Part shown: one piece after another, positions 1 to 6,554 of the stretch
Position numbering within the stretch: the stretch's first letter is position 1
Layout of the letters: the number at the start of each line of letters is the position of its first letter
Assembly: GCA_964628455.1 (NCBI GenBank)
Contig: CAZVPD010000062.1
Location: 1-19,447, forward strand
Direction of reading: 5' to 3'
Length of the DNA: 19,447 bases
From: JAQVWU01 sp964628455
GTDB lineage: Bacteria > Bacillota > Clostridia > Oscillospirales > CAG-272
Program-made: the position numbers and the translations under genes
The notes under the pieces: model-generated
Databases searched by the model: none
The model's input: only the letters and a program-made list of their open reading frames with translations
Told to the model about the DNA's origin: nothing

Positions 1-10
1 TTCTTTTTTT

Positions 11-39
11 ATTTTATCATGTATTCGGAGTTTACACAA
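11..39 (-). promoter_or_regulatory. Candidate sigma-A promoter for a gene beyond the left edge
   Basis: Read on the minus strand, an extended -10 (TGATAAAAT, hexamer at 16-11) lies 17 bases after a weak -35 (TTGTGT at 39-34). It follows the rsgI stop, and I see no intrinsic terminator between that stop and this site, so a downstream gene could receive both its own transcript and read-through. A 9-base direct repeat, AACTCCGAA on the minus strand, occurs at 24-32 (in the spacer) and again at 68-76. It could be an operator or chance. The -10 and the bases after it match the solute-binding protein promoter near 9609. Confidence 0.45.
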
Positions 40-99
40 ACTATTTTACACCCTCCTCCCCCCTGCTTTCGGAGTTATCATTCCGGGGCGTCGTTCGGT

Positions 100-1254
100 T
101 TAATTCCCGTTGCCGCCGCCGTTACCGCCGTTGCCGTTGCCGTCATTGCCGTTGCCGTTGTCTTTGTCGTCGTTTTCGTCTATGTCGTCGTCATCTTTAT
201 CGTCATCTTTGTCGTCATCTATGTCGTCATCTTTGTCTTCGTCTATGTCGTCGTCTTTGTCTTCGTCTATGTCGTCGTCTTTGTCGTTATCTTTGCCGTC
301 GTCTATATCGTCATCTTTGTCGTCGTCTTTGTCGTCGCCTTTGCCGTCATCTTTGCCGTTGCCTTTGTCATCGTCATCGCTTTTTCCGTTGTTCCCGTTG
401 TTCTCGTTGTTTTCGGAACCGTCGGAAGATCCTTCTCCGGTTGTTTCGGGTTTCCCGTTTTCGCTGCCGTTTTCGGATCCTTCGCTTTTATCGCCTTTAT
501 CGTTGTTCCGTTCCCTGTTCTGCTCTTTGTTTTCCTTTGTCTGAGCCATAATGTCCTTTACGGACCTGTCGAGCCAGTCGTTTATGTCGATGCTGTCGGG
601 GTCGGGGGCTCCGGCTTTGAGCTTTTCGACGAGATTCAGCTTGCCGGGCGTGACGCCGAGTTTTTTGGCTTCTTCGACGCGTTCCCTGCCGACCGCCTCG
701 GCGCTTGCCGTCCGTTCGAGGCTGTTTCTTTCGAGAGCTTCGTTTGCGGCGTCCTCAAGTTTTACGGCGAGTTCGCCGGACTTCTGCGGATCACGGGCGG
801 ATGCCGCGATCACGACGCCGGAGCCTTCGCTGTCGAGATATCCCAGCTTTGCTATTTCGTCGACCGTCATGGAGATCGCCGTTTCGATCGGCTGGTTTTT
901 GAGGCTATCGAGTTCGATCTCACGGATGATCTCGGTCCCGTCTTCATTGACCCCTCTGACCGAAAGGACGCGGTCATACATATTTACTGTGTATTCGACC
1001 GCCGGATTCACGTCAAGGCTCACATAAGCCGAGGGCATGTTGTAGGTAAGCAGGCCCGCGCCGGCCACAAGGAGCACGCACGCCGCTGCCGCGTATGCGG
1101 CGAATTTTTTAAAGCTGATATTCTTTTTCATGGTATATTCCACTTCCTGTCCGATCCTGTAGTTTTTATTTGCCTGTTCGGCAAAACGTCCGTCATCGGA
1201 AAGGAATACGGCTTTATTCCCTTTTATTTCAACAACAACCGCTTTTATCTTCAT
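100..1254 (-). CDS. rsgI: RsgI-like anti-sigma-I factor with a long acidic extracellular tail
   Basis: This is a membrane anti-sigma factor that should hold SigI inactive until an envelope or extracellular signal arrives. Residues 1-50 match the RsgI N-terminal anti-sigma domain (start MKIKAVVVEIKGNKAVFL). Residues 51-71 form the single membrane helix. The conserved extracellular domain follows at about 76-215 and includes DVNP at 81-84. The Asn-Pro bond of this motif is the reported autoproteolysis site in RsgI proteins. From about residue 241 to 384 the protein is low-complexity, first Glu/Asn/Gly/Ser-rich and then a run of Asp/Lys such as DDDIDEDK, ending Asn/Gly-rich. There is no carbohydrate-binding or hydrolase domain like those on clostridial cellulosome RsgI proteins. 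Its ATG directly abuts the sigI stop codon (TAA then ATG, no gap), which suggests translational coupling. Family call strong; the signal is unknown. Confidence 0.93.
   Translation of the reverse strand: MKIKAVVVEIKGNKAVFLSDDGRFAEQANKNYRIGQEVEYTMKKNISFKKFAAYAAAACVLLVAGAGLLTYNMPSAYVSLDVNPAVEYTVNMYDRVLSVRGVNEDGTEIIREIELDSLKNQPIETAISMTVDEIAKLGYLDSEGSGVVIAASARDPQKSGELAVKLEDAANEALERNSLERTASAEAVGRERVEEAKKLGVTPGKLNLVEKLKAGAPDPDSIDINDWLDRSVKDIMAQTKENKEQNRERNNDKGDKSEGSENGSENGKPETTGEGSSDGSENNENNGNNGKSDDDDKGNGKDDGKGDDKDDDKDDDIDDGKDNDKDDDIDEDKDDDIDEDKDDDIDDDKDDDKDDDDIDENDDKDNGNGNDGNGNGGNGGGNGN
217..288 (-). repeat. Three 24-base tandem repeats inside rsgI
   Basis: Units at 217-240, 241-264 and 265-288 differ from the middle unit at about two positions each. 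On the minus strand each encodes the octapeptide-type unit DDDIDEDK. They sit inside a wider simple-sequence stretch (about 110-390) of GAC/GAT/AAA-like codons. Such a run can change length by slippage in multiples of three without breaking the reading frame, which would vary the length of the extracellular tail. Confidence 0.85.
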
Positions 1255-1977
1255 TTAAGGACCGTCCTTTCCGATATACGTAAGATATCCGGCAAGGCAG
1301 GGATACTCTCCGGAAAGTATTTCTGCCGCCGCTATTATATACCTACGGTAAAACTCCGGGATTTTCAGGGGTATCCGTGTGTTTTCGGAAATTATTTTCA
1401 TCGGGAGGCGTTTTGTCTTTCTGATCAGAGCAAAAAGGCCGGGATCGCCGAGGATAAACAGCACGGCTTTTTTGCATGCTTCTTTTGTTTTCTCCGAACG
1501 CGGGGAACAGCCGGTCAGGTCATGAAAGGCAAATCCGTATCTGCGCAGCTCGCTGCCGATCGCCTCGATCTCGTATTTCAGCGAATTGTCCGGCGTTTCC
1601 GTTGTTCTTTCGATGATCCTGTGCCGCAGCGCCGCGTCCGGGGCGTCGTCTTCGCCGCCGGGCTCCGTTTCGAAAAAAGCGGGGTCGGCCGGGATTTCCG
1701 CACTGTATTTCATTTCGAGCCTTCGGTAATCGATCAGCCTTCTCTTTATGAGCAGTTCGGCGTAGGAAAAAAATCCGGCGCCGCCGGGCCGATAGGTTTT
1801 TACGGCGTCCGAAAAAGCCGAAAGCGCGGCCGACCATTCGTCGTCGCTTTCGGTGACGTATCTGTGCGTGAATTTCGCGGTGCAGCTTTTGATGAAAGGC
1901 TTATGCTTTTTTACGAACTTTTCAAAAAGCCTGTCGTCTTTTGCCGCTTTCAGCGCCGCTTCGTCGGTTTCTCTCAT
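1255..1977 (-). CDS. sigI: RNA polymerase sigma factor SigI
   Basis: An alternative sigma factor of the SigI group, 240 residues, close to the usual length. Sigma region 2 spans about residues 18-88, with the family-typical DEWSAALSAFSDAVKTYRPG followed by FFSYAELLIKRRLIDYRR. Residues about 135-235 are the SigI C-terminal domain, with a helix-turn-helix-like segment near 191-220 that would read the -35 element. The ATG is preceded by GGAG seven bases upstream. It lies 51 bases after the URO-D-like gene with no terminator between, so the promoter at 3099-3127 probably drives URO-D, sigI and rsgI together. The gene ends exactly where rsgI begins, the usual partner order. I could not identify a SigI-type autoregulatory promoter with confidence in the 51-base gap. 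Confidence 0.93.
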   Translation of the reverse strand: MRETDEAALKAAKDDRLFEKFVKKHKPFIKSCTAKFTHRYVTESDDEWSAALSAFSDAVKTYRPGGAGFFSYAELLIKRRLIDYRRLEMKYSAEIPADPAFFETEPGGEDDAPDAALRHRIIERTTETPDNSLKYEIEAIGSELRRYGFAFHDLTGCSPRSEKTKEACKKAVLFILGDPGLFALIRKTKRLPMKIISENTRIPLKIPEFYRRYIIAAAEILSGEYPCLAGYLTYIGKDGP

Positions 1978-2028
1978 CCGGCTGCTCCGATCTTTATAAT
2001 GAGAACGGCAGGGTCTTCCGGCTGCGGG

Positions 2029-3063
2029 TCATTGACGCCGGCCGTATGTAAAGGCTTCGTCGTACAGCGCCTCAAGACTGTCGAGGGGACAGTCGTCGTT
2101 GATGCCGTTGCCCGCCGTAAACATCAGCCTTCCGTTTTTATTTCCGTATGTGTCATACAGGTATCTCACTTCTTTCCTGACATCTTCCGGCGTCCCGTAG
2201 GGAATGATCCTCTGAACGTCGAATCCCGCCCAGACGCAGATTTTGTCTCCGTAAAGCCGTGCGATCTCCTTCTCTTCCATCGTGTATTTCTGGATGGGGT
2301 GAATGACGTCGAGATGAATGTCTTCTGTAAAAGAAGGCAGGAATTTGTCGATGCATCCGCAGGCGTGCAGCCAGAAGTCCATTCCCAGCGAATGGATTTT
2401 GTCCGATATCTCTTTGTAGTAGGGCTTGTAAAATTCGTCGAAGACCGCCTGCGAAAAGAACTGACTCGTCTGCGTGCCCAGGTCGTCGGAGGTAAAGACG
2501 CCGTCGGCGCCCGTTTCGGTTTTTGCCCGTTCGATCAGACGCAGATAAAAATCGGTGACGGCTCTGAAAAGCCTGTGAACTTCCGCGGGATATTCGTAAT
2601 AATCGGTCAGGGCCCCCGTCATGCCCCTGAGCTGCCAGTGCCTTTCAAAAAGGCAGTACCACCAGTGCGCCAGACGGTACCGCCCGTCGTCGGCGGGTCT
2701 GTGCGGAAAAAGACCGGGATAATCCGCGCTCGGAAAATTCGCGAGGATGCCGTCCAGTTCCGACCAGTCCTCGATGGCCGCCCGCTCGTCAAGCGCCTTG
2801 TTTTGGCCGAAGTCCTTTTTATAATTCACCCAGCGGTATTCGGGGTCGTCCGCGCGTCCGTCGAAAACGGAAGGGATATCCGCTCCAATGAACGCGATGT
2901 CTTCGGGGTAACGGCTCATGATTTCGAGGACCGCGTTCTGCCTTTCCGGGGCAAACGAATTGGGATGCGTCCAGAAATGCAGGTTGACCGGTATCCGTGA
3001 AGCGTTTTTCACGCCGTGGATGACGTCTTTGATCTCCTGTCTCGTCAAGGGCTGATATTTCAT
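2029..3063 (-). CDS. URO-D-fold methyltransferase-like protein
   Basis: A 344-residue member of the uroporphyrinogen decarboxylase superfamily, but probably not HemE. The N-terminal substrate-binding motif of HemE (arginine-rich, MRQAGRY-like) is absent; the region reads PVNLHFWTHPN instead. What is conserved resembles the cobamide-dependent methyltransferases of the MtaA type: H-x-C at 233-235 (LHACGC) and a late Cys at 325 (NDDCP). These fit the zinc ligands that activate a thiol methyl acceptor in that group. Also visible are FTSDDLGTQ near 190-198 and WAGFDVQ near 278-284. No corrinoid protein gene is in the window, so substrate and acceptor are unknown. Transcription starts from a consensus promoter about 30 bases upstream and continues into sigI. 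Start supported by AAGGCGG six bases before ATG. Superfamily sure; activity inferred. Confidence 0.85.
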   Translation of the reverse strand: MKYQPLTRQEIKDVIHGVKNASRIPVNLHFWTHPNSFAPERQNAVLEIMSRYPEDIAFIGADIPSVFDGRADDPEYRWVNYKKDFGQNKALDERAAIEDWSELDGILANFPSADYPGLFPHRPADDGRYRLAHWWYCLFERHWQLRGMTGALTDYYEYPAEVHRLFRAVTDFYLRLIERAKTETGADGVFTSDDLGTQTSQFFSQAVFDEFYKPYYKEISDKIHSLGMDFWLHACGCIDKFLPSFTEDIHLDVIHPIQKYTMEEKEIARLYGDKICVWAGFDVQRIIPYGTPEDVRKEVRYLYDTYGNKNGRLMFTAGNGINDDCPLDSLEALYDEAFTYGRRQ

Positions 3064-3098
3064 AACAGACCGCCTTTTTTAAAAGTAGGATCGGTTTT

Positions 3099-3127
3099 AT
3101 TTTATCCGCAAAACGCCGCGATGTCAA
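3099..3127 (-). promoter_or_regulatory. Consensus sigma-A promoter of the URO-D/sigI/rsgI operon
   Basis: On the minus strand a perfect -35 (TTGACA, 3127-3122), a 17-base spacer and a near-perfect -10 (TAAAAT, 3104-3099). The predicted start near 3092 gives a leader of about 29 bases. It lies just after the strong terminator of the preceding unit, so the operon begins here and basal expression of sigI and rsgI should depend on the housekeeping sigma factor. Confidence 0.8.
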
Positions 3128-3138
3128 TGAAAACAGCG

Positions 3139-3198
3139 GAAAAACAAAAAAAGAGAAACGGCCTTCGCGATTTTTCATCGCCCGGCCGCATCTCTTTT
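3139..3198 (-). terminator. Intrinsic terminator of the htrA/Cthe_2159-like unit
   Basis: Begins a few bases after the TAG stop at 3205. On the minus strand AAAAGAGA (3198-3191) pairs with TCTCTTTT (3156-3149). After a T-T mismatch and a G-U pair the stem continues through C-G and GGCC/GGCC. Inside is a second hairpin, GCGAT/ATCGC around a GAAAA loop. A long T tract follows (T7, G, T5). The branched stem plus T tract is a convincing rho-independent terminator. Confidence 0.85.
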
Positions 3199-3204
3199 AT
3201 ATTT

Positions 3205-4995
3205 CTAACCCCTCCGGTCCGGCCTTCCGGACGGCATACCGCCCTGTGGCGGCATACCGCCCTGTCCCCTTCCGAATGTCCCCGATGAGGTAACGGTGTC
3301 CGACTGGGTGAAGGATGCGATCTCCTCACCCCCCGAAGTCAGCGTGTAGGATCCGCCTTTTTTAAGCTCCGGTGAGGAGAGGAGGATGCAGGCATACGCC
3401 TTCGACGGGGTGCAGGACAGGATCGTTTTGCCCGACGCGTCGGTCAGCTTCAGTTCCGAACCGCCGGCCTGTTCCGCAAATGCGATCAGAGCCGAACACT
3501 GTACCGATCCGGAGGAAGCGTTCTGCGCCATGCCGGCGCTGCCCGCGGCTGTGAGGGTGCCGCCCGATATCTCGAAAGTGCCCATGTAGTCCAGGGCGCC
3601 GTTGCCCTGATCGACAGGGCCGTCTATCATGAGCTCTCCGGCGGTCATCGCAATGCTCCCGTTCGAGTCGAGGCCGTCGCCGGCGGCGATGATCTTTGTC
3701 ACACCGCCGTTTACCGAGACCGACGCGTCCTGAGCCGCCCAGCCGCTCTGACGTATGTCCGCATCCCCGCCGTTTACCGCATTGATGCCGTCATCGAAGG
3801 CGTTCACCGTTATTTCCCCGCCGTTGAGAATGATCGAGGCGCCTTCGAGACCCTCGTAGCTTTTTAAAATGCTGACAGTGCCGCCGTCCGCCTGCAGGAT
3901 GAATTCGGCATGGATCCCGTCGTCCCCCGACTGCAGGACCAGCGTCCCGCTTTTGATCAGGATGTCTCCGTCGGAATGGACGGCGTCGTCCGCCGAATCG
4001 GCGGTGACGGTGCATCCGGACAGCGTGATGAGGGATCCGCTCTTCAGCCCTTTTGCGCTGACGGAGTCATCTTCCGCCGAGGTAAAGGCAGCGGCGGGTT
4101 CGTATGCGGCCGTGGCGCCGGAATTCATATCAGGAACGGCGCGGTCTCCTGTGTCCCGTGTGGAAACGGCCGCCCGGCCACTGCCCCCTCCGGTCAGCAG
4201 AGTGATGTTTCCTCCCGTGACGAGTAGTTCGGTTTCGGCCTGAATGCCGTCGGATACCGCCGTGATATCGAGCTCTCCGCCTTCGATGAACACGGTCCCT
4301 TTGCCGGTTTCCTCCGCATTGTTCGACTGTATGCCGTCTCCCCCTGCGTTCAGGATGAGCGTGCCGCCGCGTATGGTCACGCTGTCTCTGCCCTTCAGGG
4401 CGTCGTTTGCCGAATATACGGTAATGGTGCCGCCGATGATCTTCAGGTCGTCCCTGCAGTGGATCCCGTGGCTGTCATCCGCCGTGACGGTCAGCGTACC
4501 CGTTCCGTTGACGGTCAGGTCGTCCTTCGAATAAACAGCGCCCGACGCATCGCTTTCGGCGGAATCGCCGGAATCGTTTCCTGTCCCGCCGGTGATGCTG
4601 TTGACGCTTTCATCCGCGAGGGTGATGACCGTCTTGCCCGCGTTGAGGATGCAGACCGCCGCACCGCCGGAGCAGCGGATATCGGCGCCGTCGAGGATCA
4701 GAAAGACCGTTTCATCGATCGGGATGTCGACCTTGACCTGCCCGTCGGCGAGTGTTCCCGACAGGATATAGCTTCCCGCCTCCGTGATGACGACGCCGGT
4801 TTCACCCGAAAGATTGACCCGGACGGCGCCTTCGGCGTCCGGGTCTGCTTCCGTTTTTACGTCGTCCGCGTCATACGCCGCGGCCGTGACGCTTCCCGCC
4901 GCGACCGTTTCCTCCGCGGATCCGCCGCAGGAGGAAAGCAGGAGCGTCAGGCATAAAAAGATGAGGGCAGTGTATAGGATCCCGGTTTTTTTCAT
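3205..4995 (-). CDS. Surface lipoprotein with Cthe_2159-like carbohydrate-binding beta-helix
   Basis: A 596-residue exported lipoprotein: a hydrophobic signal at 4-22 with lipobox LSSC (Cys23). From about 55 to 490 it carries the repeating Gly/Asp-rich strands of the Cthe_2159 (DUF4353) family, with turns such as DDSHGIH near 173-179, GGDGIQ at 218-223, VSDGIQA near 248-253, DDAVHSDGDI near 336-345 and GDDGIHA at 357-363. The characterised family member forms a calcium-containing right-handed beta-helix that binds polygalacturonate and cellulose, so a role in holding pectic or similar plant glycans at the surface is inferred. The C-terminus is a Gly/Met/Pro tail from an 18-base tandem repeat (3233-3247 and 3251-3265 identical), giving two GGMP units. 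It starts 19 bases after the htrA stop with AAAGG upstream, so the two are co-transcribed. Binding rather than catalysis is expected. Confidence 0.85.
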   Translation of the reverse strand: MKKTGILYTALIFLCLTLLLSSCGGSAEETVAAGSVTAAAYDADDVKTEADPDAEGAVRVNLSGETGVVITEAGSYILSGTLADGQVKVDIPIDETVFLILDGADIRCSGGAAVCILNAGKTVITLADESVNSITGGTGNDSGDSAESDASGAVYSKDDLTVNGTGTLTVTADDSHGIHCRDDLKIIGGTITVYSANDALKGRDSVTIRGGTLILNAGGDGIQSNNAEETGKGTVFIEGGELDITAVSDGIQAETELLVTGGNITLLTGGGSGRAAVSTRDTGDRAVPDMNSGATAAYEPAAAFTSAEDDSVSAKGLKSGSLITLSGCTVTADSADDAVHSDGDILIKSGTLVLQSGDDGIHAEFILQADGGTVSILKSYEGLEGASIILNGGEITVNAFDDGINAVNGGDADIRQSGWAAQDASVSVNGGVTKIIAAGDGLDSNGSIAMTAGELMIDGPVDQGNGALDYMGTFEISGGTLTAAGSAGMAQNASSGSVQCSALIAFAEQAGGSELKLTDASGKTILSCTPSKAYACILLSSPELKKGGSYTLTSGGEEIASFTQSDTVTSSGTFGRGQGGMPPQGGMPSGRPDRRG

Positions 4996-5014
4996 AATGA
5001 ACTGCCTTTCGCCG

Positions 5015-6361
5015 TTATGAGTTTTCGGAAGAATTTTCGGGGACGGATTCGGTCAGCGTGACGCTGACTTCGGCCATCTCGCTGCGCCTTGTCTTTATGT
5101 CGGTGACGCGGGTCACCGTGAGTTTCACCGTATCGCCGGGGGCGTATCCGTCCGCGAGAAGCGCGGACAGCGAGGATGAGTCCGAAACCGCGATGCCGTC
5201 CGCCGCGATGATGCGGTCGCCGTAAAGAAGCCCGGTCTGATTTCCCGCTTCGTCACTTATGAAGTAAACGCCGTAGTCCGTGATGTGATTGATGAGTTTT
5301 GCGTTCTCCGACGAACGGAGCGCCAGAAGGGAGGCCGTATCCGTTATATCGGCCGTCTGTATGCCGAGTGAAGGTCTGCCCGGGACGTATCCTTTTTCGG
5401 TCAGTTCTGCTGCAATTTTCAGAGCGCCGCCGACCGGTATGGCGAAACCGAGTCCTTCGATGCCCGAGCCCGCCGATTTTGCGTTGACGATGCCGATCAG
5501 TTCTCCGGCGAGATTAAAAAGTCCGCCGCCCGAGTTTCCGGGATTGATGGCCGCGTTCGTCTGAAGAAGATTGTATTTCCGGCCGCCGATCTCCACTTCG
5601 CGGTCAAGCGCGCTGATGATGCCGTTTGTGACGGTACCGCCGAGTTCCCCGAGCGGATTGCCTATGGCCACGGCGTCGTCGCCGACCGAAAGAAGACCGG
5701 AGTCGCCGATAACCGCGAAGGGAAGGCCCGACGCTTCGATTCTGATCACCGCGATGTCGGTTACGGTATCGGAGCCGATGAGCTCCGCCTTGTATTCGGC
5801 GCCGTCCGCTGTCTTCACAGTGATCACCGAAGCGCCATCGATGACGTGTGCGCAGGTGATGATCGTTCCGTCTTCCGAGAGGATGACGCCGCTGCCCGCT
5901 CCGCCGGTGACGTATTGTCCGTATACGGAGTCGTTTGCCGTGGTCTCCGTCGTGATGGATACAACGGTATCCGCCGCCTTTGCCGCCACTGCGGCGATCG
6001 CGTTGGAATACAGGTTTTGCCCGCCTTCGGCAGCCGCGGCGGCTTTATAGAGGATGCTTTCCCCGTCGTCCGACGCCGCTGCCGGTATGCCGGCTGAAAT
6101 TTCCGTCTGAACCGCTTCCCGCGTCACCCGGTCCGCGAGAAGGGTTCCGCCGAAACCCGCCGCTCCCGAGAGCAGAATGCCGAAAGCGGCCGCCGCGGTT
6201 ACGAATCTCCGGGTCAAAGCCTTTTGTCCCCTGCTTTTCTTCTGCCTGCCGGAAACGGTTTTTATGATTTCGGCGGGGGTCTCCGCGGTTTTTTCCGGCA
6301 TATCGGTCATACCGTCCGTGTTTTCTGTCCTGCCGTTGTACTCACTGTTATAACTGTTCAT
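5015..6361 (-). CDS. htrA: HtrA/DegP-like membrane-anchored serine protease with PDZ domain
   Basis: A 448-residue trypsin-like protease of the HtrA family acting outside the membrane on misfolded or surface proteins. Residues 1-52 are a charged cytoplasmic segment and about 53-76 a single membrane anchor. The protease domain (about 120-325) holds the full catalytic triad: His172 (CAHVIDG), Asp202 (VTDIAVIRI) and Ser277 in NPGNSGGGL. The oxyanion region and the GLGFAIP segment are intact. A PDZ-like domain lies at about 330-440, with GLLYGDRIIAADG at 377-389. Length and layout match Gram-positive HtrA. The ATG has GGAGG seven bases upstream. It heads a two-gene unit with the beta-helix lipoprotein, which may be a client or share an induction signal. 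A promoter with a possible response-regulator box precedes it. Confidence 0.95.
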   Translation of the reverse strand: MNSYNSEYNGRTENTDGMTDMPEKTAETPAEIIKTVSGRQKKSRGQKALTRRFVTAAAAFGILLSGAAGFGGTLLADRVTREAVQTEISAGIPAAASDDGESILYKAAAAAEGGQNLYSNAIAAVAAKAADTVVSITTETTANDSVYGQYVTGGAGSGVILSEDGTIITCAHVIDGASVITVKTADGAEYKAELIGSDTVTDIAVIRIEASGLPFAVIGDSGLLSVGDDAVAIGNPLGELGGTVTNGIISALDREVEIGGRKYNLLQTNAAINPGNSGGGLFNLAGELIGIVNAKSAGSGIEGLGFAIPVGGALKIAAELTEKGYVPGRPSLGIQTADITDTASLLALRSSENAKLINHITDYGVYFISDEAGNQTGLLYGDRIIAADGIAVSDSSSLSALLADGYAPGDTVKLTVTRVTDIKTRRSEMAEVSVTLTESVPENSSENS

Positions 6362-6407
6362 TCTGCTTCCTCCTCTGTCGTTGTCCTGTGGATGTTCTGA
6401 TGCTTAC

Positions 6408-6447
6408 AGTATAGAGGGGGTGTGTGACAGTCTTATGTCGGTTTATG
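6408..6447 (-). promoter_or_regulatory. htrA promoter with a TTATG direct repeat over the -35 region
   Basis: On the minus strand the -10 is TATACT (6413-6408), giving a start near 6401 and a leader of about 40 bases. The matching -35 position (6436-6431, ATAAGA) is poor, as expected for an activated promoter. Over and just upstream of it, TTATG occurs twice on the plus strand at 6433-6437 and 6443-6447, exactly 10 bases apart. Ten-base-spaced half-sites are typical of OmpR-family response regulators, such as CpxR, which controls degP in enterobacteria. No such regulator is in the window, so the control is inferred. Confidence 0.5.
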
Positions 6448-6500
6448 AAAAACCCGCTGAATTTTGCGTGAAGGGCTTCCCGCGTTTGCCGTCCGGCCGG

Positions 6501-6532
6501 AAAAAAGCGCCGCGTCCGGGTCGGGACGCGGC
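6501..6532 (-). terminator. Strong intrinsic terminator after the solute-binding protein pair
   Basis: On the minus strand a perfect 9-base stem GCCGCGTCC / GGACGCGGC (6532-6524 with 6517-6509) closes a six-base loop and is followed by GCTTTTTT. It sits 23 bases past the stop of the downstream solute-binding protein gene and separates that operon from htrA. Confidence 0.92.
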
Positions 6533-6554
6533 TGAAAGTGTTTTTATAAGCCCG

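Noticed and set aside
110..390. Regular short repeats resembling a CRISPR-like array or minisatellite
   Set aside because: The repeats are contiguous codon repeats without spacers and lie in frame within rsgI.
19..3000. A 993-codon open frame on the plus strand opposite rsgI, sigI and the URO-D-like gene
   Set aside because: It is antisense to three recognisable genes. Its Val/Phe/Ile-rich start is simply the complement of the Asp/Lys repeats, there is no ribosome binding site, and no domain is recognisable.
2029..3063. Assignment of the URO-D-like gene as HemE of haem synthesis
   Set aside because: The HemE N-terminal arginine motif is missing and the H-x-C...C zinc-site pattern is present, which fits methyltransferase-type members; no haem genes are nearby.
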